Shown: positions 33,704 through 46,600 of the stretch, piece by piece
Position numbering within the stretch: position 1 is the stretch's first letter
Layout: every line of letters begins with the position of its first letter
Assembly (NCBI GenBank): GCA_000328365.1
Contig: KB299759.1
Location: 98,728 to 162,727, forward strand
Reading direction: 5' to 3'
DNA: 64,000 nt
Source of the DNA: Capitella teleta
Lineage: Eukaryota; Annelida; Polychaeta; Capitellidae
The notes under the pieces: model-generated
What the model was told of the DNA's origin: nothing
Seen by the model: only the letters and a program-made list of their open reading frames with translations
Databases searched by the model: none
Translations under genes and position numbers: made by a program

Positions 33704-35225
33704 TCATTGCATCTCACAGTTGGAAAGTATGCTATTATTATAAATTTATAAATTGTAATCAATTAAACTTACTGCAACTCGTCTTCACTTCTACACTCAG
33801 TGACTCTAGTAAGATTCAAGAGTTAGAGTACATAATCCATTAGTTGGTAAACCACAGCGAGATGCCAACTTAGCCAAGTCAAGGTGTACACCTCGTCCGA
33901 TTCATCTGTGTTAGTAATCCATTAATTTAATCCAGTACACTGTCACGCGGTGATTATTGTGAATGCACAATCCTGTCAACGCGAAAAACTAGAGCTACAA
34001 TTATTATTGAAGCATTCTTTCAACACAGTTCAACAGAATGGCCTCATTTCGCAATTCGGTGCAATAAATTCCGAGTAAGGCGCTCTGTCGAAGCCGACAG
34101 TTCGAAAATCGCACTTCTATGAAAGCGTTCAGCAGACCTCATCCCCCCTCCCTCCATTCTCGTATGCGCTGAAAACTGAGAAATATCGCGCAAACGTCAC
34201 GCCAGTTTAGTCGCGCGCTTCTCCTTGTCCTTCTCGATTTGTTTACATGTATGATGTATTTCAGTTTGTTTTTGGTGTCAGCTTACCTGAATCGTCTTTA
34301 TAAAATTCCAATACTAGTATTGTTTATGATTTTATGAGTACAACTGAATATAAAATTAATACGACCGAAACGCACTCAACTGCTCCTCTTTCAACTGATT
34401 ATTTCCAATTCCCAAATTGTACTCCAAGCCAACTTCCCGTAAAGCTCGCTCTATCTTGATAATAATTATGGCGCGAAAAGCATTTCATCGCGACGCGAAT
34501 CACGCAAGGCATGCGCCCAACATAAATTATGCAAATGAGGCGAATGGCTGAGTGCGCTAAAACGTGTAAACATCTTGAAATGTCGGCATATATTTGTCGA
34601 GTTTAGTAGGAAATAGTGGACGGAATGATTGCATCATAACTTTGTTCCGTGTCAGGTGACCCGATCACCTTGAATCGGTTCAACGAAGGAACAAAGTAGG
34701 CCAGATGCTAAATCACAAGTGGGGTCACAAAATTCATAATCATTAGATGTGGGTCAATCCATATGTATTTATATATATGTTATAAATAATTAATAGTTTT
34801 CGGAGGGAAACACAGCAAAGCACCGATTAAAGTGATGCAGTGAAACAGCCAGTCCAGCCTCCATCATACATTCGGCTTCCTGATGAGCAATCAATGCCTG
34901 AATACCCCGACAGCGCAGTTAACATCTGCACGTATGCAGTATTTAAAGTAATTGAATGCATAATCCACGCATAATTGAATAGCGCATTGATTGCATCGAT
35001 CTGGGCCGTCCATTGTGTGGCTGCGTCGTTGGTTTCAAGAGGCGCCCCCCTCCTCCGCCATGTGACGGTGACAATTGGCGGCATCGCTATGAGGCGGTGC
35101 ATCTCGCTTGGTCGCTGCCAGTCAACGCTGAGCTCAGGAGCCGCCGCGTCTTCTACCTGAGCAATGCCACCTCTTTAGCTCCCTCGGGATTATGCACTTG
35201 GATAATGACACAATGAGCAGGTACT
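33704..35225. other. Gene-free stretch, with promoter-like CpG-rich end
   Basis: No coding region is convincing. From about 35000 the sequence becomes GC- and CpG-rich, which would fit a promoter for the exon starting at 35226. Confidence 0.4.
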
Positions 35226-35311
35226 ATGAGCGTCGGTGAACTTGTGCGCCGTTTGAAACACGACTGGGAACTATGGCAGGACGCCTCAACGCAGCGCTAC
35301 TATTACCTCAA
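35226..35311 (+). CDS. Probable first coding exon of a WW-domain protein (partial)
   Basis: An ATG opens 28 codons, MSVGELVRRLKHDWELWQDA then STQRYYYL, followed by a strong donor (AA then GTGAGT) in phase 2. The first W, the W/D spacing and the YYY block look like the first half of a WW domain, a module that binds proline-rich peptides. The second half (a conserved T, then W and P) should lie in the next exon, which I could not find on the plus strand. The sequence upstream is CpG-rich. It could instead be a chance match to a short motif. Confidence 0.4.
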
Positions 35312-35974
35312 GTGAGTGATCTTTTATCACGTGATTTATGACACCGCCAATGTGTACAATTCATGCCGCATGTGATGCTGGTGTGTTCTCGAGAAGTCAT
35401 CTCCTGGGAAACGTTAATCTTGCGGCCCCCGAAATGTCAGCCAGGGTTGTGATCTCCGCGACACATGCTTGAGAAAATGCCACCGAGTCATTTTTTTCTC
35501 TCTCTCTCTTCCTCCCTCACTCAAATAGCGCATATATGTGTGTTATGCAATCTCTGCATGTACATGCACATAGGGGTGATGATTCTGTAACCGAATGCCT
35601 CTTACCATCTTCCCTGGTGACTAGGTCTTTCTGATGGAAGGGGTGGCTGCTTCCTTTGAAATCACTGTCTGTGCATTGGGATTCTCGACACGTTCGCTGC
35701 TGACGAGTCGAAATTACGTCGCCCGTTGTCGTCAGTTCGATTGAATTAGTCAGCAAAGAGATATAAAAGCAGCACCATGTCTCTAATGAAGATCATTAGA
35801 TGATTGTCCAGTTAGCAGGTGAACTGATGTTGCTGCTATTGAACCAGGCAATCAATTGCACCTATGAATATCACGTATACACACTGCGTCTGAAGTCAAA
35901 TGTTTATGACAATCGCTCCTGCACCAATTGTCTGCCATCGAATCCGCGCTCCAAATCTTCAATTTGTTTTACGG

Positions 35975-36175
35975 AGTGAGTGATGGGGTTTTACGGCTCC
36001 ACCCAACCCATTCGGGTGATACGGGTGCCAGAACAGAAGGCCCGGGACCGGGGTTTCCCCCTACTCTTATCGATAAATCCCAAGGGTTCTTTATCCTGCA
36101 TACCACCATAGACAGTAGTACACAGCGCCCGACCTTGTTACGCAGTTGGGCAGCACTGCAGAGTCACCGAAGAAT
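35975..36175 (+). mobile_element. SINE-like repeat, copy 2
   Basis: Full-length sister of 2751-2950 with only about a dozen differences. It starts GAGTGATGGGGTTTTACGGC and ends CAGAGTCACCGAAGAAT. Closeness of the copies suggests recent activity. Confidence 0.75.
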
Positions 36176-36626
36176 TACAATTATAACGGATTACATCAAT
36201 TTGTGTTACCTAATGAGATATTTGACCCTTTGTACACCTGGATTGCTGAATTCTAGTTCGTATCATGTTTCATTTACCTGATTGTAGCCGTGACAAGGCA
36301 TGCCTTGACCGCACATACCTCCTTCACGAAGTTCGTACAGTGATAAAGGATGTTTACTAGTATACTTATAAGGGTTTATGGTAAGAAAAGAAGATAAAAA
36401 GATCACGCATTTTGTTCCGCATAAATGACGCAAGGTTCAGGCACACGAAAGATTATATAATCATAACATGTAGGCGATTGATACCCTTATTCAGTGTACA
36501 ACAATAGTGTGCTTATGAGTATTAGGATTATTATATTCAGTGGAAATAGCTGAATTTCAATTATTAAAATAGGTGTGTGAGCAACGCAAAAACACCATCT
36601 TGAACATTGAATGGCAATGAAGCATT

Positions 36627-36720
36627 GTTGGCCTTTCCACAATCAATACTGGCATTATTCACGCATGGTCATCAATATGCTTATTGAATAGCTGATGTTA
36701 CTTAAAGGCGTTTTATATTA
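36627..36720 (+). repeat. Duplicated non-coding block, copy 1
   Basis: Collinear with 40577-40667: shared words TTATTCACGCATG, ATCAATA and GTTTTATATT in the same order and spacing. Confidence 0.55.
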
Positions 36721-39700
36721 ACCGCGCTTCTCTGTGTAACCCACCCATAACATTAAGGGTCTTCTATATTATAATAGACAGCTCAATTGTATGCATAATT
36801 ACATCTCTCGTGCTACATATTGAACCCCCAAGTGTCGGTCTTTCCTTCTCATTGTGCCTCATTGGAAGTTTGCTCCTCGAAGAAATCGATTTCGACCGAA
36901 GCAATTCCGATGACCCTGTTCAGTGTTCCATTGAATAAGCTGTCGTCAGAAGGGAAATCACTGGGGAGCGAGAAGAAGTGGAGATGAAAGGGATGCAACG
37001 TGTATTCAGCGGTGCATTCAACCAATGTTACATCTCACTTCTGCACCGTAAAACATGCGTCCGTTAAACACATGCTACACATAATTGACCTCCATTACCT
37101 CAATGTTGTTATTTGGTATAAATGGCTAAATTGCCATATTCCACAAACAAAACTTTTTTCTCTATTTTTCTCCGCGTCGCTTGATATTCGATGGTGTCTC
37201 CTGCATGGTACTGCCATGCAGGAAGAATTTTTGCGCAGATGCGATTTTGATTGTCTGTAAAAGTAATTGCTGACATTGCAATTTTATTGACATCTATCTC
37301 AATATTTCTGGACCCTTCGATCTATTACTGGATCAATCATCCTCCATGCTGAAACATAGGGAATGTTCACCGTTTAATCTCGATAACCTATAACGATAGA
37401 TTCTTTGAGATATAGTATACTTTGATATATACTATATATAGCTATTACATAACCTGTATGTCACTAGTGTAGACTACAGCCAACCTCTCCCAAGTGTTAA
37501 TCAGCATAGATACACAGCAACACAATTAACCTGAGAACAGTCTAATATACATCCCCGTATCCTAGCTTTGCAATCTCTCTTCTGTGTTCTCTCTTTGCTT
37601 ACAATTTCGTAACCGTGCAACATCCACAGATGCAACGCTTTGATGAATAACATGGGGGCTAGGATTCCGTGTATTCGTGTTGATGTTCCCCAACCTGCAC
37701 TTATTCTGCCGTCTCACTAATCTGCCCCTCTCAACCCTTGAGATGTTTTACAGCTGGGTGGATCAGGGCTGATTCCAATTGATCCCTCTGGAGTTTTCTG
37801 TCAAAACATACGAGGGATCAATTGATTAAGTCATGGAAAACATCAAAGCCCTTCCTCTGTATCTTGAGACAATTCATTGATTTGATACGTTGATACATAA
37901 TTGATGAAATGCTGAAACAAGATTGAAACATGGGTGTGGAGATTGAGCATCTGTTCGCTGAGGTTGATGCATTACTCTTGTGGGACACACATATTGTCAC
38001 TACTGCAATTACCATTACTTATACATCAACACGTATAACAGGGAGTGATTTTTACCTCTTATGGATTAGTATTCGTACATTTACATGACGTGACGGTCAT
38101 GGTATGGGTGGGCTCACATTTGCCGGTGAGCTGCTCGTGCGAAAGAAGATGCGGGTTTTCGCTTCTGTTCATATTTATACTTTTTGAATTACAACCACAA
38201 GCGAAATGTGAAATGATGCTTGAACGTATTAAAAGCTATTAAAAAAAACTTCACAAAAGCTGCATATCTTGCGCAAGTTGCGCGACCTTATAATGTCCAT
38301 AAACTGCAGTGTTGCCGGCGATAGGCTATGCCGTATCACCCCCAGTTATCTCCGGCTATGATTCTTCATCACAGTTATGTGCATATCGCTTGCAGCAACG
38401 TTCACCTGAATGGCATACTGATACATATACCTGGAGATACATATCGGTAGCTCTGATTATACTCCTCTGTTGTATATTATGCACACGAACATAATACCAT
38501 GCACTGTAAGGTTAACATCAATATCAAATTCATTTGCAGAGTCTCACCGATAAATAATTCACCCCTAATGTCGCATTCTCTTTACTTTGACGGGAATCCC
38601 TTACAAATCTATGTGCCTCGTAAATGACCTCTCTCGCTCCTTCATGAAACAAATTGATGAATCTTCTTGGACTACTTTCTCTCCGGATGCGATGGTGAAA
38701 TATTCGGCTCAAAACCCCACCATACAGAGGGCTAAGAAAACCAAATCCCACGCCAATTTAGCCTGAATCTTAGCCTGGATTCAGTGAGGCTTCGATCAAT
38801 ATGACGCCATTTACGAATCCGCGAGTTCTTTCAAAGTAAGCGACACACTTTCACCTCGCGTGTCTTCGAGTCCGAACGTTGAACCGAATTAATTTTCTCC
38901 AACCCCATTAGCGCTTATTGGCTCACTTTGCAACCCAAATTATCTGCTGCAGGAGGGAAAAAGAAACAAAATATGTTATCTTGGAGTGCAAACGTGATGT
39001 TGGTTACAGCTAGCCTTCACAAGATCCATTGACTCCTTGAATGTATTACGCAACATGTTTGCAATAGCATATATATGAATACATGTACTTATGTTATAAT
39101 TCTGTATTTCATAAGAGAGAAAGATATATTTTAAAAATTCCATTTAAACCTATTGCAATCCATCTCAGGTTTGTTCTAATTTTTCATATGTTCCCTTGAT
39201 GCATCAAAACATATTTGATCTTACAGGCATGACAAGCAATTTGATTCCAAGAATCCTCTCAAATTGACATCAAATCGGATTGTGTTTCCCCATTTCTAGG
39301 ATATGTAAACTCAACACAAGCAGTTATTAATCAAATCCCCTCCTTCCATCTGAGGAACCAAGAAATTGTCATCAGAGCAAAGTCAGTCAGATTAAACCCG
39401 TTTCGGCATTCTTATCCAACTGATTACACAGCTTCCTCTCTAATCATTCCCCTGCGGACACCTGTCTCCCAGTTGCTAGGTGATCAACCTGTTCTCCAAG
39501 ACAACGCGGGGAGGGGGTGGTGTTACTTTTGAATTATTCCACCTTGCGCACCTTCTGCGGCCGTTGCAAATATTTGCATCGCATTAGGAAACCCCGTATT
39601 AATCCATTTATTAATAATTGCGTACTTTTCTCCCACTGATTACTGATAATGGTTAGCAATAGGCGTCCAACTGTGTCATATAGCTGTTTTCTAATGATAA

Positions 39701-40576
39701 AAGATGGGCGCAGTTACACCTGGGATATAATTATTTAATTGACCCATGCACTATTAAATATAATAGGCCAGAACTGGACCCAGGTGCAATAACTTGGTCA
39801 TATTATAATATTATGATGAGAAGAAATTGTGTTTAGCAATTGTGGTTATTATGCAATGGATCGACCAAATCTGTTTCATGCGTCCATTTCACAACATCGA
39901 TTTCAAAATCCATGCTATGTCGACGGGGCAACATTGTTAATTTATTATGGGTAACCACTTGGCATCAAACTCAGTTTTATACCAAATAGCGAAATTGACA
40001 TCAAACTCAATTTCAACCAATCAGAGAGCAGGAATATTTGAGCTGCGAAGCTATATTTCAGCTCAGTTCAGTTGATTAAAGTTGTATTAGCATTGACTCA
40101 CTACCAGTAATCAGTAGTATGCCTGGTATATCAGCATAAACATAAAAGAAAAATGAATAACCAATGAGCAACACCGACATACATAATAGAAAATAAAATG
40201 ATTAAATGATAAATATAACAAAATGATTAAAAACTAATCTCGGTAAGTATTTGGCCTGAGTTTGACAACAAGCTTCCCATTTGATATCAAACTGAAATTG
40301 ATGCCAAGCTACTTGCTTTATTATGTTCTTATGAGGAGAATGCTCAGCGACGAGTAATTCCGGTTAATCCTCGTTAGCGTTCTTACGTCATTTGCGATGT
40401 CAATTACTGCAATTATCAGTCTGATTAATTGATGAACTAACGCAGGATGACATAAGTCATTCGTGAGCGTGGATTATTCAAGGAGAAGAATTTGTGATCT
40501 TGATTTCATCCATGGAATGAATCTCCCAGAACAATTGCACTGACACACGCGACCTGCAGGGCGCGGTAGAAATGGC

Positions 40577-40667
40577 TGCTGGCATTTTCCATGATCAATA
40601 TTAGCCTTATTCACGCATGAAGGTTGATAATGGTCTTTGCTAATACCACTTAAGCGTGTTTTATATT
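40577..40667 (+). repeat. Duplicated non-coding block, copy 2
   Basis: Partner of 36627-36720, about 4 kb away in the same direction. It could be a dispersed repeat or a duplicated enhancer. Confidence 0.55.
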
Positions 40668-41306
40668 GCAGATTTTCGCTTTCTGACTTTTACTGGAATA
40701 CAGGGTGGATTGTAGTGTGGCCTTGCGGGCATTTATAGACGCTCGGATTTGTCGTAAAGCTTAGTTTTTACCTTTGTGTGAGTGAACAACCATCTTTGTG
40801 TTGCGCTATCGCAAACTAAATTCCATTCGATCGTGTATAAAATATAATTATTTCATCGGTTTTCCTAGATTTGAAGGAAGTACATTTTCATGTTAGATAT
40901 AATGCGATTTTCTAATAAAATAGTGTACGAGTATAAACATACTAAACGTGTAATATACATGTCATTAATAAACGTTGATAACATGACATTGTCACTTAGT
41001 AATCTAATCCTAAATGTCTTTTCAGGATCTGAAAAGAGCAACACCCTCAACCAAATTGAAAGCAATTTTTTATTCATTTGCATCCAGATTAGTCGGTCAG
41101 TTGTGCAAGTGTGTGATAGCATTGTCTGACCACTCAGGCAGCGGTCAGCACTGGACAGCAAATCCCTTCCGGGGCTCAGTCAGCACGTTTAGTTTGCCCA
41201 GATTCATCCTGGCCACCCATTCGATGAATATACACCACACTAATTGATGGATATGTATAAGCTTCTTGTGAAATATCATTTCTCTCCTTGGATTGTACAT
41301 ACACGT

Positions 41307-41356
41307 AGAGCTGGCTCAGTGGTCAGAGCATTGGATGTTCAAGGTTCGAAATCTCG
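41307..41356 (+). repeat. tRNA-like remnant
   Basis: An A box (TGGCTCAGTGGTCAGAG) and a B box (GGTTCGAAATC) occur in order, but the spacing is about 15 bases too short for a tRNA. A decayed tRNA or SINE head. Confidence 0.5.
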
Positions 41357-43660
41357 GAAAACACGGGGATCTGGCGTATTGCATATGAAATGAATGATAA
41401 CATCATCATTTATTGACCCTGGATAAGTTTTAACCTTTGACCCGTACGAGTGTAACTAATGAAGATGCTGCAAGGCGTCCACGTGACCGACCAAAAGCAC
41501 CTTTGACATTTTGAGTGCTTACTTTCGTTTGCAAATGTCACTCGCGTCCCCTCCACTTACAATGACCTCTCCCGAGACATGCGACTCCTTAATTTCATGT
41601 CAAGGCAAGAGGTGGTCAAGAAGTAAAGTATCCTTCCGGGTTAACTGGTCAAATTGAACCGACATGGATGATTTTATCCCATTAACATGCTTGATCCATC
41701 AAGAAACACACGTTTGGTGCACACAGAACTCTGATCCAGGCACTTGCATTAGGGTCGCCACTGAGAGTAATCCATTAGTTCCATCTGATGACCTGTCAGC
41801 AACGAAATGACCAATTGCGCCCTTGTGCGTAATGACATTGAATTGCACGCTGCTCAGTGATCAACCTATTCATCCCATGCACGCAGACGCGAAACCCCCT
41901 TATAACCAAGGAATTATTAACCGATGATAATATAACCAATCAATTGCGTCTTCTTTCATGCTATTCATTCTTAGCATTTGAGTATTCCATCAATCAAAAA
42001 TCAACAATTGTCGATAGCTTCGAAACGATAGTGTGGAGACGGAGTCAACATTGATCCACGCGAGCAATCCGGCGATAAAGCATGAGGTGTATACTTACTC
42101 GGCTCGTTTCATGCTTGTCCTTGTCAACATAAACATGTAAAATGGAGCAAGCACGGTAGGAAAGGCGGCCCCTCGTGGCTAGATTTACAAGGGTCGTGCT
42201 CTGTCGGCCCATAAAAACATATCTTCTTTGATTGGGCACATAATTTATGACTTACGTGGTGTAGATTTTGGGTCTTCGTCACCACGAGCATTGCAATGAC
42301 GCAATGATGCTTAGAACATTGTATGATATGTGTATGCTAAGATTCAATATTCATAGCTTCTGGTTCCTTCAATATTACTTTACGATTTTTCTTATTTTTG
42401 AGTATGTGAAAGAGCATTTAAATGTCTCGTGTTGCAATGCTGTCTGGGTTTGAGCCCCATTTGAGCTAAATTTACTGGATTATCAATATTACTTTCAACA
42501 TACTCAGACATCGGATCGATTATCATGGCCTTGCATTTGATTTGATAACTGGGTTGATTATGCCTTACAACATCTGTTAACTGTTTGCTATTTTTCTCAC
42601 ATTTATGTGTGTTGGTCATCTGACCCTGATATGGACTTCTGGCGGTTCAGGACAGGCGAGCGCTCACACCAACTGTGCCTATAAATTCGAACCAACACTA
42701 CATAATGGAACGGATGAGTTTTCTTTTTTTTATTTTGTGTTCTAGTGCTTGCCATTTACCGCACGTAAAATATCCCATTGATACAATCACCTCATCTCTT
42801 CAAATTGTTTCTTTGAACTGCAAACTGCTTCTGCGAACAATGTATACATATACATCACGACTCACGACCAATAATCTCCTCATTAGCAGCAGAGACCATA
42901 CCTTCCTGCCAGCATAATTCGTAATAATGCTAATTGTAGCTGTGATGGAAGACGGATGATAGTTGTGACTCTGTCTGCTTTCGGTCAACATCAATCAGCT
43001 GTTATGCACGATGAAAGATTTGCGTGGATTAACGATGATTAATGCCATCATTGGCAATTATCCAATCATCGTAAATCCCTGTTTACGCAGGTTTCCCGAT
43101 TGCCTATTCCAACCAGGTTTGCTTATTTAACATTGCCCAGAAGTTTGATGGTTATCTATGTCTTGTGCAGCCCTCGCAGATGATTATCTTTGTGTTGCAT
43201 CATAACCACGCATTCCTGACTCTCTAGTCTGTGTACATCGTGCAGATGAATCGATTTTGGGGCAGATAGATGCGCCATCATTAGAAATCATTTGCAACTG
43301 GCGAGAGCAGTAAGTGGGGGAGTGGGGAGTGTGCAGTGGAAATTGCATGTCTTTTAAATGTAGCGTGCATCAACCACATGGCTCTCAACATGTCTATTAA
43401 TTGTTAATTGGCTTCATTTACCATTACGCACCTGAACCTAGAATTTGACCTATTGTTGGTGAATAAATTAGGGTAATTCATGTCAGATTATCGGCAAAAC
43501 CTACTCATCGGCTGGGTGATTATCATTCACAGCCGACGACATTACTCTATTGATACCGAAGGCACTTTCGTTCATCTTAACCTTTGGAAATTCACGGAAA
43601 TAACAAAAAACCCGCTTTGAAATTACAAAAAGTGTGATAACTGTCAATATGTTCGTCGCA

Positions 43661-43689
43661 TAATTAATTAATTAATTAATTAATTAATT
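43661..43689. repeat. (TTAA)n microsatellite
   Basis: Seven TAAT-type units in a row. Confidence 0.9.
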
Positions 43690-46600
43690 GTAAACTCGAC
43701 GTTCTAAATTCGTCTAGATTGTGGGTGCACCTGCAGTCCTGCACTAACTACAGGTTGTGTGAGTTTGAGGCTGGTACAATAGTCATTATTTCCACTGGCG
43801 CCTGAAATCAAGCGCCTAAAATCGTAGATTTCTTGAAAAATGCATTTCGCTGCATTTGTTTGCGTAATATACAATATTCAAACGGTGATACCGGCGATGT
43901 CAATTAAGGCGATACCTTAGAAACACTTCCATTGCCTTAATCGTGAATAAATACGACCCAGTGTATTTCCAGAAATGCACGATGTGAGATCTCCACTGCC
44001 TACGTCACTCAGTATATTCATGCAATGCGCATTTCTATATAATTCTTATGCTGATAAAATCCGGTTATCCGAATGATAAAAACAAAGCAGTCGTAATCCC
44101 AGGATTAGCCTTTTTTCGCCTCTTTTAGAGCTTCCGTGAAACCTATGGCTCCCTTGTACCCGAGATTGCAATATTCCCAGTTGATTAAGTTGTGCAGTGA
44201 AACATTATACGATTGCGTACCATTATACTTCGAACCAATGGTATTTTTCATTGACAATTGATTGAGCTATGAACTTTGCTTATATCAGGCAAAAACTTGA
44301 AAAAAAAAAAATACAACTTTCACTAATTTTCTGTGAAAATCAGTGAAAATTGTATTTGTTTTCATTCGACTTAACTTATTGATGTGCGATTATGTAATGA
44401 TTCAACTGAATTATGTGCAAGATTTCGTTCTGGCATTCCGGTCGGGCTTCAATCTATTCTTACTCACGGGGCGCAACGGTTTTGTGAAACACTCGCAAAC
44501 ACCTTCAACGTGTAACATATTCTTCTCCCTAGAATGCTCTATGCAAAATCATAGACTTAATAGAACAATTGTTGGGAATATTTTTCCAATCTACTTCTGA
44601 TCGCAGTCTGGAAGCAAATAGTATTTTTTCTATGGATATTTTGAATGGTATATTCTGATGATCGAATCATTAATTCTATGCACGGCCCGTTGAACAATGC
44701 CTCCTAAACCATCAGAGGAGGCTGTTCCATGCTTAAGATCAAACGGCGTAAGCTCTTTGTTTCCGATGCAGGGCTTTTAGGGAGCGTTTGTTTCTTGGAA
44801 TGCCCTTCCATCCCCAAGGCTAGTTTTTCCTTGTATGTGATCGTCATATCTCCCTGCCTTAGGGAATACCAAGATGTTTAGTAAGTGGTGCGTTTAATGT
44901 CTCATGGCTTTGTGATATTGTTGAGCTCTAGAGAAGCCTCGTTTTAGTTGTAGGTGTCACATGTAGTTCCAAGTGACGGCGTCAGCCAATCGATGTCGAT
45001 TTTCTTGAAACGGAAGATTGTTATTCAATGATAACAAATATGCCACTGTCAGTGTTGTTCTGACAGAAATCGGTCATGTTCGAATATGACGTTGTCGTTA
45101 TTCTGAGGCGTCGTTCGAAATGATGAGCTTTAATTTCGCAGCAAATTGATGAAGGTGATGGGCGAATTCTCGTTTGAGAAGGGTAGCTAAAGGAGATGTG
45201 TGGGCTACATGAAAGCATTGAGTATTGACGTCAAAACATGACGATGAAATGACAACAGGCTACTTTTCGTATTCTCATATGACAGAAAAAGAGTGAGTTT
45301 CCCAGGTTTTAAGAGGGCTCAGAACAAAAAGGTAACCTGCTCAGGTTATACACATATAACTCCTTCGCCTACCCTTCTCAAACGAGAATTCGGTCGTGAG
45401 GGTTTCATTGTCTTCAAAAGAAATGTCTGCAATCATAAAATCATGATTTCACTCGAGAGTCGTGAGTGCAGCAGAAACTGTTTAAGCTGGGAACCCCAAC
45501 ATACGGATGTTTAGTGGCGCTGGTGTTGATGGGCGCAATTAGAGAAGAGTTGTAGCAATGGGATGGCAGGGATTGGGGGTCAACCATGTAGGTATAAATT
45601 CCCACGATATTAAGTTGTTTGAATACATGACGAGAATCATGCAGTATATACACGTGATATAAGGATTAAGCGACAACAGAGCTTCTGTGACTTCACGTGG
45701 TTCTATCTTGCTTAATGTGACTGTGTAGCACACACGGTGGAACATGTAGAGAAAGCAAAATATATTAACGAGTGTTCTGGAGGTTGGTTACTAGTATATC
45801 AAGCTAGGAAGTATTTAGATTTGGTAATCACAACATATTTAGAATTATATATATTGCTATGCATTTATAATTGTGATATATTAACTCTGTCGCAAAGTTG
45901 ATTTAATTGTATAGGAAGCCAGTAAGAAATAAACTGCGCACTGATATTCACATAATGTGTGCAGTGCAGCCAGACAACCGTGATTACACCTACCTGTGTT
46001 AATTAATCCCAATCACCCCACCCCACCCCTTTCTCCAGTCTCTATTTTCAGTGTGTTGATGTATTCTACGATAGCAGACATTCCAAGAATTTATGCGGGC
46101 CATTTCCTGAACCCGAAGTATTCCTCCCAGATTCCGTTTATACGCAATATCACTAAGGAGATTGTTATGTTCCAAGAGGCAAAGGGTGATAGCATCAAAT
46201 GGGTCAGGCTTCTATGCCATCTCTTGTCGTTAATGTAACAATTCTGATAACCATTTGTGTGATATGTTACACCCAGCATGGTAGGAAATTTTTCATATCA
46301 AATTCTTTGGCAACATGGATATTTCAACCAGATGTCACCCAGGCCAGTATATTGACATCTTGGCTCGGATATAATCGTAGCTATATATTAGTTAAACTTG
46401 TGTACTAGCATGATGATCGCCAAAAACAGTGCGCTGTTATGAATTGGATGAAATCTATAAAACCATGGATGGAAAATACCCCCGCCCCTTCAATCTAAGC
46501 CTATATGCCGATTGATACGAATCTGAATATCTCAGAGTGAATCTCTCATCGGGTTTATTGATTCAAGTTCAATGGGCCATTTTTCAATATTTCTCGGACT

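Noticed and set aside
35978-36281. Open frame of 117 codons starting at 35928
   Set aside because: Most of it is the SINE-like repeat; the same frame recurs inside LINE B without sign of protein constraint.
31855-41356. tRNA genes at 31855-31915 and 41307-41356
   Set aside because: B boxes are good but the A box or spacing is wrong and acceptor stems do not pair.
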